From Streptomyces cellulosae (GTDB taxonomy: Bacteria; Actinomycetota; Actinomycetes; Streptomycetales; Streptomycetaceae), in the NCBI GenBank assembly GCA_014655195.1, contig BNBH01000005.1, positions 62,334-126,333 of the forward strand: DNA of 64,000 nt, in the 5' to 3' direction. A model generated the notes under the pieces. It did not search any database. It worked only from the letters and a program-made list of their open reading frames with translations, and was not told where the DNA came from. Made by a program: the position numbers and the translations under genes. This document shows, piece after piece, positions 36,745 to 45,781 of the stretch. Within the stretch, counting starts at the first letter, position 1, and each line of letters begins with the position of its first letter.

Positions 36745-37758
36745 ATGGAAACGGCTGCGGGGTCCGGAGACGCGTTCATCGAGGTGGACGGGGTCGAGAA
36801 GGTCTTCGACGTGCGCCGGCGCAAGGGGCTGCTGCGGCGGGAGCGGCACCAGGTGCGGGCGGTGGACTCGATCTCCTTCACGGTGGCGCGCGGCGAGATG
36901 GTCGGCTACATCGGGCCGAACGGCGCCGGGAAGTCGACGACGATCAAGATGCTGACGGGCATCCTCACGCCGAGCGGGGGCCGGCTGCGGGTGGCGGGGA
37001 TCGACCCGTCGCGGGAGCGGACGCGGCTGGCGCAGCGGATAGGGGTGGTGTTCGGACAGCGGACGACCCTGTGGTGGGACCTTCCGCTGATCGACTCGTA
37101 CAAGCTGATGCACCGCATGTACCGCATCCCCGACGCCCGCTACCGGGAGAACCTGGCCCGGCTGGTCGAACTGCTCGATCTGGGCGACCTGTTGGAGGTG
37201 CCGGTGCGGCAGCTGTCGCTGGGGCAGCGGATGCGCGGGGACATCGCGGCGGCGCTGCTGCACGACCCGGAGGTGCTGTATCTGGACGAGCCGACGATCG
37301 GCCTGGACGTCGTCTCCAAGACCCGCGTGCGGGAGTTCCTGCGCCAGGTGAACGCCGAACGCGACACGACGGTCCTGCTGACCACGCACGACCTCCAGGA
37401 CATCGAGCAGGTCTGCTCCCGCGTGATGGTCATCGACCAGGGCCGACTGGTGTACGACGGGGCGCTCGCCGGGCTGCACGAGGTGGGGGAGAGCGAGCGG
37501 ACGCTGGTGGTGGACCTGGAGCGGGAGTGCCCGCCGGTGGAGGTGCCCGCGCCTGCCCGGGTGGTACGGGTGGACGGGCCCCGCCAGTGGGTGGCGTTCC
37601 CCGCGTCGGAGCCCGCGGCCGCGCTGGTGACCCGGATCGCCGGGCGCTACCCGCTGGTCGACCTGTCGGTGCGGGAGCCCGACATCGAGGCGGTGATCGC
37701 GAAGATGTACGCGGAGCGCGCCGGGCGGGCGCCCTCGCGGTCCCCGCAGTCCTCGTAG
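36745..37758 (+). CDS. ABC transporter ATPase of the ABC-2 exporter
   Basis: 337 residues. Walker A GPNGAGKST near residue 53, signature LSLGQRMRGD, Walker B VLYLDEPTIGLD and switch His in LTTHDLQD are all present. The segment VVFGQRTTLWWDLPL is characteristic of the COG4586 ATPases that pair with COG4587/COG3694 permeases. ATG 36745 follows the permease stop by eight bases; a TTG at 36733 would overlap it. The C-terminal about 90 residues form a regulatory beta domain. Confidence 0.9.
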   Translation: METAAGSGDAFIEVDGVEKVFDVRRRKGLLRRERHQVRAVDSISFTVARGEMVGYIGPNGAGKSTTIKMLTGILTPSGGRLRVAGIDPSRERTRLAQRIGVVFGQRTTLWWDLPLIDSYKLMHRMYRIPDARYRENLARLVELLDLGDLLEVPVRQLSLGQRMRGDIAAALLHDPEVLYLDEPTIGLDVVSKTRVREFLRQVNAERDTTVLLTTHDLQDIEQVCSRVMVIDQGRLVYDGALAGLHEVGESERTLVVDLERECPPVEVPAPARVVRVDGPRQWVAFPASEPAAALVTRIAGRYPLVDLSVREPDIEAVIAKMYAERAGRAPSRSPQSS

Positions 37759-37792
37759 CCGTGTGACGGGGACAACTCGTAGGCTGCTGGGT

Positions 37793-38641
37793 ATGACCGA
37801 CGACGCACCCGCACCGGACCTCCGCGCCTCCGACGCCGACCGTGAACGGGTCGCCGAAGTCCTCCGGGACGCCCTCGCCGAGGGCCGCCTGGACATGGAG
37901 GAGTTCCAGGAGCGGCTGGACGCCACCTACCAGGCGCGCACCTACGGGGAACTGGCCCCCATCACCCGCGACCTGCCCGCGTCCGGCACGGTCGTCGCGC
38001 CCTCCGTCTCCCTGACGAAGGACCCGGGGGCGAGCGGCAGTTGGGCGGACCGGATCGTCGGCGGGGACGACTCGGGGACGTCGACCTGGGCGGTCGCCGT
38101 GATGAGCGGCTTCCAGCGCAAGGGCCGGTGGACGGCGCCCCGGCGGTTCAACTGCTTCGCCTTCTGGGGCGGCGGCGAGATCGACCTGCGCGAGGCGAAC
38201 TTCGCCGACCGGGAGATCGTCATCAACGCCGTCGCCATCATGGGCGGCGTCGACGTGATCGTGCCGCCGGGCGTGGAGGTGGTGGTGCGCGGCGTCGGCA
38301 TCATGGGCGGCTTCGACCACCGCGAGGAGGGCGTGCCGCCGGAGCCGGGCGCCCCGCGCGTGATCGTCTCCGGGCTCGCCTTCTGGGGCGGGGTCGGCGT
38401 GCAGCGCAAGCTTCCCCGCGCGGAGCGGCAGCGGCTGCGTGAGGAGCGGCGCCGGGAGAAGCAGGCGCTCAAGGAGGAGCGGCGGCGGGAGCACCTGGAG
38501 CGTGCCGAGCGGCAGCGGCAGGACCATCTGGACAGCGCCGAGCGGCACCGCCGTGAGCTGGAGGAGCCGCGGCGTCCGCACGACCCGCTGAACCTGCACA
38601 GCCCGCACAGGGAGCACGAGCGGCGGCCCGAGGACCGCTGA
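37793..38641 (+). CDS. DUF1707 protein with LiaF-like domain
   Basis: 282 residues. The N-terminal RASDADRERVAEVLRDALAE to LDATYQARTYGEL is a DUF1707 (SHOCT-like) module. The centre (FNCFAFWGGGEIDLREANF, VIMGGVDVIVPPGVEV) resembles the cell-wall-active antibiotics response domain of LiaF/VraT proteins, a beta solenoid. The C-terminus is a highly charged Arg/Glu coiled coil. No membrane helix is evident, so it is probably cytoplasmic or peripheral. A role in envelope-stress signalling is inference. Confidence 0.85.
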   Translation: MTDDAPAPDLRASDADRERVAEVLRDALAEGRLDMEEFQERLDATYQARTYGELAPITRDLPASGTVVAPSVSLTKDPGASGSWADRIVGGDDSGTSTWAVAVMSGFQRKGRWTAPRRFNCFAFWGGGEIDLREANFADREIVINAVAIMGGVDVIVPPGVEVVVRGVGIMGGFDHREEGVPPEPGAPRVIVSGLAFWGGVGVQRKLPRAERQRLREERRREKQALKEERRREHLERAERQRQDHLDSAERHRRELEEPRRPHDPLNLHSPHREHERRPEDR

Positions 38642-38665
38642 CCGCGTGCACCGGTCCGGCGCCCG

Positions 38666-40060
38666 TCACAGCCGGGCCGGCGCCCCGCCCTCGAGCGCCT
38701 TCAGCTCGAACGTCTCCGCCATGCGCGCGTACCCCTTGTCGCTGGGGTGCAGCCCGTCCCCGGAGTCGTAGCCGGCCCGGAGGCGGCGCGGGTCGTACGC
38801 GTCGCGCACCGCCTCGTCGAAGTCCACGACCGCGTCGAACACGCCGCCGTCGCGGATCTCCGCGTTCACCCGCTGCCGTACGTCCTCGCCGTACGGGGTG
38901 TACCCGTGGTGCCCGCGGTACGGCATCAGGGTCGCCCCGACGACCTTGAGCCCCCGCGCGTGCGCCCGCTCCGTCAGGGCCGTCAGCCCGTCCACGATCC
39001 GCTCCGGGTCGGCGGTGTCCGGGGCGCGGAGGATGTCGTTGATGCCGAGCACGACGACCACGACCCGCACGTTGGCGTGGCCCAGCACGTCCCGGTCGAA
39101 GCGGCGCAGCGCGCTCGGGTTGCGCGGGGGCCGGCCGGGCCCGTCGGCGAGGATACGGTTCCCGCTGAGCCCGGCGTTGACGACGCTGTAGCGGGGGAGG
39201 TCCCGGCCGGACGCGAGGGCGGCGCGCAGCCGGTCGGACAGCACGTCGGGCCAGCGGGCGTCGGCGCCCATGGTCGCGGAGATGCCGTCGGTGAGGGAGT
39301 CGCCGAGGACGACGACCGTGCCCTCGGAGTCGTCGCTGAGCACGTCCAGCGCGGTGACGTACCGCCAGACGGTGGTCTGCCCGCCGTAGGGGGCCCCGGT
39401 GGTGTCGCGGGTGTGCTCGCCCTCGGCGACCCAGGAGATCTGCCGGGCGTGCCTGTGGTACGTCACCGGGCCCGCAGGGGCGGGGGAGTACACGCTGATC
39501 AGCACGTGCGCGTCGCGCGGGATCAGGACGCGCACGGCGTCGCTGACGACCTGTCCGCCCGCCGGGACGACGACGGACGGGTTCCCGGCGAAGGTGAGGG
39601 GCCGCATGGTGCCGGCGAGCGCGGCGGCGGTGTCCGGGCCGGCGGAGACGGCGATCGACGCGTGCGTGAGGGTGAGCGGGGCGCGGCCGTAGAGGTTGGA
39701 CAGGGTGACGCGGGCGCGGGTGCCGCCGGCGGTGGTGCGGACGACGTTGCGTACGGACCGGCCCGCCAGCCCCGCCGTCTCCGTGCCGGGTTCGCCGCCG
39801 CCCGGTGAGGCTGCCCAGGCGGTGACCCAGGTTCCGGCGGAGGCGGGCGAGACCGGGTTTCCGGCCCCGCCGCCGTCCCGGGCGGGGGTGGTCCGCCCGC
39901 GCAGGCCGTCGGCGGACACCCCGACGAAGATCACGGCGGACACGGCGAGGACCGCCGCGAGCATCGCGGCGAGCAGGGCCGCGTGCCGTCCGGGCCGCCC
40001 CTGCGGGGCGGGGTGCCGCGGTGCGCGGGGCGGTGCCGCCGTGTCCCCGTCACGGGTCAT
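38666..40060 (-). CDS. Secreted SGNH/GDSL-family hydrolase
   Basis: 464 residues from the ATG at 40060. A signal/anchor helix (about 27-49) follows a basic start. The SGNH blocks are present: nucleophile Ser in VVLGDSLTDG, the Gly in NAGLSGNR, Asn in GINDI, and the Asp-x-x-His pair in SGDGLHPSDKG. A roughly 150-residue N-terminal beta domain precedes the hydrolase. It is likely an esterase/lipase acting outside the cell. It converges on the DUF1707 gene and has a 305-bp gap upstream. Confidence 0.9.
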   Translation of the reverse strand: MTRDGDTAAPPRAPRHPAPQGRPGRHAALLAAMLAAVLAVSAVIFVGVSADGLRGRTTPARDGGGAGNPVSPASAGTWVTAWAASPGGGEPGTETAGLAGRSVRNVVRTTAGGTRARVTLSNLYGRAPLTLTHASIAVSAGPDTAAALAGTMRPLTFAGNPSVVVPAGGQVVSDAVRVLIPRDAHVLISVYSPAPAGPVTYHRHARQISWVAEGEHTRDTTGAPYGGQTTVWRYVTALDVLSDDSEGTVVVLGDSLTDGISATMGADARWPDVLSDRLRAALASGRDLPRYSVVNAGLSGNRILADGPGRPPRNPSALRRFDRDVLGHANVRVVVVVLGINDILRAPDTADPERIVDGLTALTERAHARGLKVVGATLMPYRGHHGYTPYGEDVRQRVNAEIRDGGVFDAVVDFDEAVRDAYDPRRLRAGYDSGDGLHPSDKGYARMAETFELKALEGGAPARL

Positions 40061-40365
40061 GCTGTTCTGTTCTCCTCGGGAAGCGGGAGCCGCTCGCGGC
40101 TCCGTCGCACCATGGTCGGTCAGGGCGGGGGAGGCCGGGTGCGGGACGCGGCCGAAGATCATCCGGGCGGACCCGGACAAGCCGCGGTGCGACCCCGGGC
40201 GGGCCTTCGGGTGGTCGGTCCGGACAGCCCGGGGTGTCCGGGGCCGGCTCGGGGTACCCCTAGGTGACGTCCCTGGACATTCCCCCCACGGACAGACGCC
40301 GGGAACTCCTGTTCCGTTCCAGGAGTCGGTCAGGAAGGGACAATGTGTGAGAGATCACCGAACGG
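40061..40365. other. 305-bp intergenic region between SGNH and DUF445 genes
   Basis: No gene is seen. It contains a compact hairpin, GGAGCCGC-TC-GCGGCTCC, at 40086-40103, and a second one, ACTCCTG...CAGGAGT, at 40305-40326. The latter lies upstream of the DUF445 gene and could be regulatory. Confidence 0.45.
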
Positions 40366-41733
40366 GTGGAGCGGATGGAACGGACTGAGACGGCAGGTAC
40401 CGAGGGCGACGCCGAGGACCGGGACGCCGCCGAGCAGCATGCCCGCACCGGTGCCGCGACGAACCGCGCGATGACCACGTTCAGCCCCGCGGACGAGGAG
40501 AAGCGGCGCGGGGTGCGGCAGATGAAGCTCATGGCGACGGGCCTGCTGCTGTTCGTCGCCCTCGTGTACGTCCTCGCCGAGTGGGCCTCCCACCAGGGCG
40601 CCGGCGCCTGGGCGGGATACGTGGCCGCGGCGGCGGAGGCGGGCATGGTGGGCGCGCTGGCCGACTGGTTCGCCGTCACGGCGCTGTTCCGGCACCCGCT
40701 GGGCCTGCCCATCCCGCACACGGCGATCATCCCCACCAAGAAGGACCAGCTCGGCACGGCCCTCGGTGACTTCGTCGGGGAGAACTTCCTCTCCGAGGAC
40801 GTCGTCCGCAGACGGCTCCGGGCCGTCGGCATCGGCAGCCGGCTCGGCGCCTGGCTGGCCGTCCCCGAGCACGCGGACCGGGTCACCGCCGAGGTGTCGG
40901 CGGCCCTGCGCGGCGCGCTGACCGTGCTGCGCGACTCCGACGTCCAGGCGGTCGTCGGGGAGGCCATCACCCGCCGGGCCAACACCCAGGAGATCGCGCC
41001 CGGCATGGGCAAGATGCTGGAGCGGATCGTCGCCGACGGCGGCCACAAACGCGCGGTGGACGTGGTGGTCTCCCGCGCCCACGACTGGCTGATCCTGCAC
41101 AGCGACACCGTGATGGACGCGGTGCACGGCGGCGCCCCCGGCTGGACGCCCAAGTTCGTGGACCGCAAGGTCGGCGAGCGCGTCTACAAGGAGCTGCTGC
41201 GCTTCGTCACGGAGATGCGGGACATGCCGAGCCACCCCGCGCGCGGCGCCCTGGACCGCTTCCTCACGGACTTCGCGACCGACCTCCAGTCCGACACGGA
41301 CACCCGCGCCCGCGTGGAGCGCCTCAAGGGCGACATCCTCGGCCGCAGCGAGGTGCAGGACCTGATCGCGTCCGCCTGGACGGCCGTACGGGGCATGATC
41401 GTCTCGGCGGCGGAGGACGAGCGCAGCGAGCTGCGGCTGCGCCTGCGCGCGTCGCTGCTGTCGCTGGGCGCCCGCATGTCCCTCGACCCGAAGCTCCAGG
41501 GCAAGGTCGACGCCTGGCTGGAGAGCGCCGCGGTGTACGTGGTGACGACCTACCGCAAGGAGATCACGTCCCTGATCACGGACACGGTGGCGAGCTGGGA
41601 CGCGGAGCACACGACAAAGAAGATCGAGGCCAACATCGGCCGCGACCTGCAGTTCATCCGCATCAACGGCACAGTGGTCGGCTCCCTGGCGGGCCTGCTG
41701 ATCTACACGGTGTCGCGGGTGCTGGGGGCGTAG
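40366..41733 (+). CDS. DUF445 membrane protein
   Basis: 455 residues. An acidic N-terminus leads to a membrane helix (about 55-72). Next comes the DUF445 entry motif GALADWFAVTALFRHPLGLPIPHTAIIP, a long amphipathic helical region, and a final membrane helix (GSLAGLLIYTVSRVL). The family is YjiN-like and of unknown function. GTG 40366 or ATG 40375 may be the start. Confidence 0.88.
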   Translation: MERMERTETAGTEGDAEDRDAAEQHARTGAATNRAMTTFSPADEEKRRGVRQMKLMATGLLLFVALVYVLAEWASHQGAGAWAGYVAAAAEAGMVGALADWFAVTALFRHPLGLPIPHTAIIPTKKDQLGTALGDFVGENFLSEDVVRRRLRAVGIGSRLGAWLAVPEHADRVTAEVSAALRGALTVLRDSDVQAVVGEAITRRANTQEIAPGMGKMLERIVADGGHKRAVDVVVSRAHDWLILHSDTVMDAVHGGAPGWTPKFVDRKVGERVYKELLRFVTEMRDMPSHPARGALDRFLTDFATDLQSDTDTRARVERLKGDILGRSEVQDLIASAWTAVRGMIVSAAEDERSELRLRLRASLLSLGARMSLDPKLQGKVDAWLESAAVYVVTTYRKEITSLITDTVASWDAEHTTKKIEANIGRDLQFIRINGTVVGSLAGLLIYTVSRVLGA

Positions 41734-41834
41734 GGGGCGTAGGGGGCGTACGCGCGTACCGGTCGCGGAGCGGTCGGGCGTGAAACCGGCCCGCGCGGGG
41801 CACACGAGGTTCACTTCGTCGAGGAGGGGAGCCC

Positions 41835-43313
41835 ATGGCCACCGCCCAGCCCGGGACCGGACGCACCGTCACCACCAGAATCCCCGCCCGCCTGGACCGC
41901 CTGCCGTGGTCGCGGTGGCACTGGTCCGTCGTCATCGGCCTCGGCACCGTATGGATCCTCGACGGGATGGAAGTCACCGTCGTCGGCAACATCGCGGCCC
42001 GCCTGTCCGAGCCCGGCAGCGGACTGCCCATCACCTCCGGCGAGGTCACCGGCATCTCCGCCGCCCTCTACGTCACGGGCGCCTGCCTGGGCGCCCTCTT
42101 CTGGGGCCGCCTCACCGACATCTACGGCCGCAAGAAGCTCTTCCTGATCACCCTGGCCGTCTACCTGGGCGCGACGGCGATGACCGCGCTGTCCTTCGAC
42201 ACCTGGTGGTTCTTCCTCTTCCGCTTCCTCACCGGCTTCGGCATCGGCGGCGAGTACGCGGCCATCAACTCCGCGATCGACGAGCTGATCCCGGCGCAGT
42301 ACCGGGGCCGCGTGGACCTGCTGATCAACGGCAGCTACTGGCTCGGCGCGGTCGCCGGGGCGCTGCTGTCGATCGTCGCCCTGGACACCTCGATCTTCCC
42401 GGCCGACGTCGGCTGGCGCCTCACCTTCGCCCTGGGCGCGGTCCTCTCCCTGGCCATCCTGCTCGTACGGCGGCACGTCCCGGAGAGCCCGCGGTGGCTG
42501 CTGATCCACGGCCGGCACGAGGAGGCCGAGCGGATCGTCGCCGGAATCGAGAAGCGTGTCACGGCCGACGGCGGCAGGGAACTGCCGCCCGCCGAGGACG
42601 AGATGACGATCCACCAGCGCAGCCGTACCACGTTCACCGAGATCGCCCGCACCGTCTTCGCCCGCTACCGCAGGCGCTCCACGCTCGGCTTCGCCCTGTT
42701 CATCGGGCAGGCGTTCCTCTACAACGCGATCACCTTCGGCTTCGGCGCGATCCTCACCCAGTTCTTCGACGTGCCGTCCGGGCACACCGGCTACTACTTC
42801 GCGGTGATCGCGGCCGGCAACTTCCTCGGCCCGCTGCTGCTGGGCAAGCTGTTCGACACGGTCGGCCGCCGGATCATGATCTCCGGTACGTACGTCCTGT
42901 CGGGCGCGCTGCTGTTCGGCACGGCCTGGCTGTTCGACCGGGGCTCGCTCACCGCGGCGACGATGACGGCGTGCTGGTGCGTGGTGCTGTTCTTCGCCTC
43001 GGCCGGCGCGTCCAGCGCCTACCTGACGGTCTCCGAGATCTTCCCGATGGAGACCCGGGCCATGTCCATCGCCTTCTTCTACGCCCTCGGCACCGCCGCG
43101 GGCGGCATCAGCGGCCCGCTGCTGTTCGCCGAGCTGACCAACACGGGCAAGGTCGGTGACACGGTGCTCGCGTTCCAGATCGGCGCGGGGCTGATGGTCG
43201 CGGCGGGTGTCGTCGCGGCGCTTCTCGCGGTGAACGCGGAGCGGCGGTCGCTGGAGGACATCGCGACGCCGCTGTCGGTGGCCGAACCGAAGCCGGCGGC
43301 GGCCCGCCCCTGA
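41835..43313 (+). CDS. MFS transporter, metabolite:H+ symporter/sugar-porter type
   Basis: 492 residues, 12 membrane helices. Helix 1 carries the acidic motif WILDGMEVTVVG, loop 2-3 has RLTDIYGRKKLF, and helix 4-5 has RFLTGFGIGGEYAAINSAIDELIPAQYRGR, the sugar-porter/aromatic-acid-porter signature. Substrate not determinable; the DGMEV motif points to organic-acid importers. ATG 41835 follows GAGGAGGGGA. It is followed by a small convergent membrane-protein gene. Confidence 0.9.
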   Translation: MATAQPGTGRTVTTRIPARLDRLPWSRWHWSVVIGLGTVWILDGMEVTVVGNIAARLSEPGSGLPITSGEVTGISAALYVTGACLGALFWGRLTDIYGRKKLFLITLAVYLGATAMTALSFDTWWFFLFRFLTGFGIGGEYAAINSAIDELIPAQYRGRVDLLINGSYWLGAVAGALLSIVALDTSIFPADVGWRLTFALGAVLSLAILLVRRHVPESPRWLLIHGRHEEAERIVAGIEKRVTADGGRELPPAEDEMTIHQRSRTTFTEIARTVFARYRRRSTLGFALFIGQAFLYNAITFGFGAILTQFFDVPSGHTGYYFAVIAAGNFLGPLLLGKLFDTVGRRIMISGTYVLSGALLFGTAWLFDRGSLTAATMTACWCVVLFFASAGASSAYLTVSEIFPMETRAMSIAFFYALGTAAGGISGPLLFAELTNTGKVGDTVLAFQIGAGLMVAAGVVAALLAVNAERRSLEDIATPLSVAEPKPAAARP

Positions 43314-43353
43314 GTCCCCGAGGGACGGGCGCCCATGGCTGGGTGGGGTGTTC

Positions 43354-43656
43354 TCAGCCCCGCCGGTCGGCCACCGCCCACGACGCGAGGGCGACGGCGC
43401 CGGCCACCGAGAACACGGCCGGCCAGGCGCCGACCTTCTTCGCCAGCGGGTGCGACCCGGCGAAGGCGGCCACGTACGCCGCCGACAGCACACCGGCCGC
43501 CGTGCCGCCGGCCCGCTCGCGCCACTGCTGGGCGGCGGCGACCCCGGCGGCGGCGAGCACGACCCCGCCGAGCTGCCGCTTACGGGTCCAGCGGGCCACG
43601 CCGTACCCGCCGACGAGCCCGCTCGCGGCCACGACCGAACTGGGAACCTTCGCCAT
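43354..43656 (-). CDS. Small hypothetical membrane protein
   Basis: 100 residues from the ATG at 43656. Three to four short hydrophobic segments are rich in Ala/Gly/Val, with Arg/Lys between them (VARWTRKRQ). No family is recognised. It converges on the MFS gene with a 40-bp gap. Confidence 0.6.
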   Translation of the reverse strand: MAKVPSSVVAASGLVGGYGVARWTRKRQLGGVVLAAAGVAAAQQWRERAGGTAAGVLSAAYVAAFAGSHPLAKKVGAWPAVFSVAGAVALASWAVADRRG

Positions 43657-43785
43657 GCCTGCTGCCTCCTGCCACTGCGCCCCGCGCGGGGCGCGGGAAA
43701 CCACGGATCTCCGAGGCTAACGCGCCCGGCGCCGCCCCCTTCCACCAGCCCCGGAACGAGCGCGGAAAAAAAGCTGAGCCTCGGG

Positions 43786-43815
43786 TTGTCAACTTTCCAG
43801 CCGATGGGCTATATA
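43786..43815 (+). promoter_or_regulatory. Promoter of the hsp20 gene
   Basis: A TTGTCA -35 box and TATATA -10 box are separated by 18 bp, about 55 bp upstream of the start codon. It resembles the vegetative sigma (HrdB) consensus. No HAIR (CTTGAGT-N7-ACTCAAG) or CIRCE element is visible. Confidence 0.65.
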
Positions 43816-43872
43816 AGGAAGTGATCCGTAGGGCATCGCACAGACGACTTTCATGGAGAGGAGTGGACTGTG

Positions 43873-44292
43873 ATGCTCATGCGTACCGACCCGTTCCGTG
43901 AGTTCGACCGTCTCGCGCAGCAGGTCTTCGGCCCGGGCACCAGCACCTCGGCGATGGCGATGGACGCGTACCGGGCGGGGGACGACTACATCGTCCACTT
44001 CGACATCCCCGGCATCGACCCGGAGTCCATCGAGATCGACGTCGACCGCAACGTCCTGAACGTCCGCGCCGAGCGCCGTTCGCCGGCCCCCGAGGACGCG
44101 GACGTGGTGGTCGCCGAGCGTCCGACCGGCAACTTCAGCCGCCAGCTGTTCCTCGGCGACACCCTGGACACCGAGCGCATCGACGCCCAGTACGACGCGG
44201 GCGTCCTGACCCTGCGCATCCCGGTGGCCGAGTCGGCGAAGCCGCGCCGTATCCAGATCACGGGCGGCGACCGCAAGCAGATCGCCGGCTGA
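43873..44292 (+). CDS. hsp20: Small heat-shock protein, Hsp20/alpha-crystallin family
   Basis: 139 residues from ATG 43873 (GTG 43870 also possible), with GGAGAGGAG upstream. The start MLMRTDPFREFDRL and the alpha-crystallin domain (DDYIVHFDIPGIDPESI, then GVLTLRIPVAE near the end) are diagnostic. It is an ATP-independent holdase that binds unfolding proteins. It resembles Streptomyces Hsp18. The DUF2267 gene lies 256 bp downstream on the same strand, a pairing seen in stress loci. Confidence 0.95.
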   Translation: MLMRTDPFREFDRLAQQVFGPGTSTSAMAMDAYRAGDDYIVHFDIPGIDPESIEIDVDRNVLNVRAERRSPAPEDADVVVAERPTGNFSRQLFLGDTLDTERIDAQYDAGVLTLRIPVAESAKPRRIQITGGDRKQIAG

Positions 44293-44460
44293 CCGGGTCG
44301 GTCGACCCCTTCCGTGCGTCCCGCGGGCTTCCGGGCCCGCGGGACGCGGCTGCGCGCCGGACGCCCGGGGGCGGGCGACGGCGCGAACGGGCCGGGGCCG
44401 CGGGGTCGCCCGCCGACCGGCCCCCACCGACCCCAGCCACGGGAACCGGCCCGAGGGCCC

Positions 44461-44500
44461 GACCGGCCACCGGCCCGACCGGCCACCGGCCCGACCGGCC
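44461..44500. repeat. 2.5 copies of a 16-bp tandem repeat
   Basis: GACCGGCCACCGGCCC is repeated exactly twice with a half copy after, in the gap between hsp20 and the DUF2267 gene. It is GC-rich and simple; the gap holds no other recognisable feature apart from a GGAGAAGGAGAGGAG ribosome-binding stretch near its end. Confidence 0.85.
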
Positions 44501-44548
44501 GGCCCGCCCCGCGAAGAACCGAATACCGGAGAAGGAGAGGAGCTTCGG

Positions 44549-45052
44549 ATGACCACGCTGACGCCGCAGAAGCCCGCGATCCCGCAGCCGGGAAGCATCC
44601 AGCAGCCGCGACGCACCACCGCCCCGGCGACCGAGCCGCGCCCGGCGCAGGACCCCGCCTGGCGTGAACTCGTCGACGCCGTGCGGGAGGCCGGGCAGTA
44701 CCGGACGCGGTCGGAGGCGGAGAGCGTCACCCGGATCGTCCTGTCCGCCCTGGGCGGCCACGTCGTCGGGGACGAGCGCGTCGATCTGGCCCGCGCCCTG
44801 CCCGAGGAGGCCGCGCGGGTGGTCGCCTCGCAGATCCCGGCGACGCGCCAGCTGACGGCGTCCGAGTTCGTCGACTCGGTGGCGGCCCGTATCGAGGGCG
44901 CGACCCCGGCGACGGCCCGCTGGGACGTCAGCTCCGTGCTCAGCGTCCTGCCGCCGCTGGTCGGCGACGAACTGGTGACGCGCATCCTCGACCAGCTCCC
45001 ACCCGGCTACGCGCTCCTCTTCGGCCGGGCGGAGCTGACACCGGCGGCGTGA
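44549..45052 (+). CDS. DUF2267 protein
   Basis: 167 residues. After a Pro-rich leader of about 35 residues the DUF2267 domain begins (ELVDAVREAGQYRTRSEAES), comprising two helical halves, the second ending in DELVTRILDQLPPGYALLF. It is soluble and of unknown biochemistry; members cluster with small heat-shock and universal-stress genes. A purine-rich site, GGAGAAGGAGAGGAG, precedes ATG 44549. It is followed by a 15-bp terminator. Confidence 0.85.
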   Translation: MTTLTPQKPAIPQPGSIQQPRRTTAPATEPRPAQDPAWRELVDAVREAGQYRTRSEAESVTRIVLSALGGHVVGDERVDLARALPEEAARVVASQIPATRQLTASEFVDSVAARIEGATPATARWDVSSVLSVLPPLVGDELVTRILDQLPPGYALLFGRAELTPAA

Positions 45053-45080
45053 CGACCACGCCGTAGCTCCCCTTCCTCAC

Positions 45081-45124
45081 CGGCGAGCGCCCCCGTGCCC
45101 GACACGGCGCGGGGGCGCTCGCCG
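45081..45124 (+). terminator. 15-bp terminator hairpin after the DUF2267 gene
   Basis: CGGCGAGCGCCCCCG pairs perfectly with CGGGGGCGCTCGCCG, with a 14-base loop, 28 bp after the stop. Confidence 0.85.
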
Positions 45125-45143
45125 TGTTGTCCCGGGCAGGGGG

Positions 45144-45159
45144 GCGTACGGCCGTACGC
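45144..45159. promoter_or_regulatory. Operator 1: perfect 16-bp palindrome
   Basis: GCGTACG-GC-CGTACGC. It is the same half-site as operator 2, with centres 31 bp apart (about three helical turns). It is probably bound by the TetR protein encoded at 45782-46327. Confidence 0.75.
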
Positions 45160-45174
45160 TCGGGACGGCATGAA

Positions 45175-45190
45175 GCGTACGATCGTACGC
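45175..45190. promoter_or_regulatory. Operator 2: perfect 16-bp palindrome abutting the start codon
   Basis: GCGTACG-AT-CGTACGC ends at the base before ATG 45191. If translation starts at ATG 45170, the palindrome lies inside the coding sequence as codons for Lys-Arg-Thr-Ile-Val-Arg. Confidence 0.75.
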
Positions 45191-45772
45191 ATGACGACGG
45201 ACTACTTCGCGGGCGATCCGCGCACGAACCTGGAGCGGATGCTCGCCGGTGACCTGTACATCGCGGACGACCCGGAGATCGGCCGCAGACAGCAGCGCGC
45301 GATGCGGCTCGCGGCCCGCTACCAGGCCACCTTCGTGGAGGAGCGGGACCAGGCGAAGGCGGTTCTGGCGGAACTCCTCGGCTCGGCCGGCGAGGACGTC
45401 GAGATCCGCCCGCCGCTGTACGTCGACTACGGCAGCAACATCACCGTCGGGGCCCGCACGTTCGTCAACTACCACCTCACCGCGCTGGACGTCGCCGCGA
45501 TCACCATCGGCGAGGACTGCCAGATCGGCCCGAACGTCCAACTCCTCACGCCCACCCACCCAGTGGAGCCGCAGCCGCGCCGCGACAAGCTGGAGGCGGC
45601 GCGGCCGATCACCATCGGGGACAACGTGTGGATCGGCGGCGGCGCGATCGTCTGCCCAGGGGTCACCATCGGCGACAACGCGGTCATCGGCGCGGGCGCG
45701 GTGGTCACGAAGGACGTCCCGGCGAACGTGGTGGCGGTCGGCAACCCGGCCCGCCCGGTCCGCACCATCTGA
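45191..45772 (+). CDS. Maltose/galactoside O-acetyltransferase family (LbH) enzyme
   Basis: 193 residues from ATG 45191; ATG 45170 would add seven. The N-terminal maltose-acetyltransferase domain ([17 protein letters not shown]) is followed by a left-handed beta-helix of hexapeptide repeats ([30 protein letters not shown]). The catalytic His is in [10 protein letters not shown]. It transfers acetyl from acetyl-CoA to a sugar or related hydroxyl. The TetR gene starts ten bases after its stop, and two identical palindromes precede it, so the pair forms an autoregulated operon. Confidence 0.92.
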   Translation: MTTDYFAGDPRTNLERMLAGDLYIADDPEIGRRQQRAMRLAARYQATFVEERDQAKAVLAELLGSAGEDVEIRPPLYVDYGSNITVGARTFVNYHLTALDVAAITIGEDCQIGPNVQLLTPTHPVEPQPRRDKLEAARPITIGDNVWIGGGAIVCPGVTIGDNAVIGAGAVVTKDVPANVVAVGNPARPVRTI

Positions 45773-45781
45773 GCGCGCCGT

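Noticed and set aside
44461..44500. Possible CRISPR-like array in the GACCGGCC repeats
   Set aside because: Units are contiguous 16-mers with no unique spacers and no cas genes nearby; simple tandem repeat.
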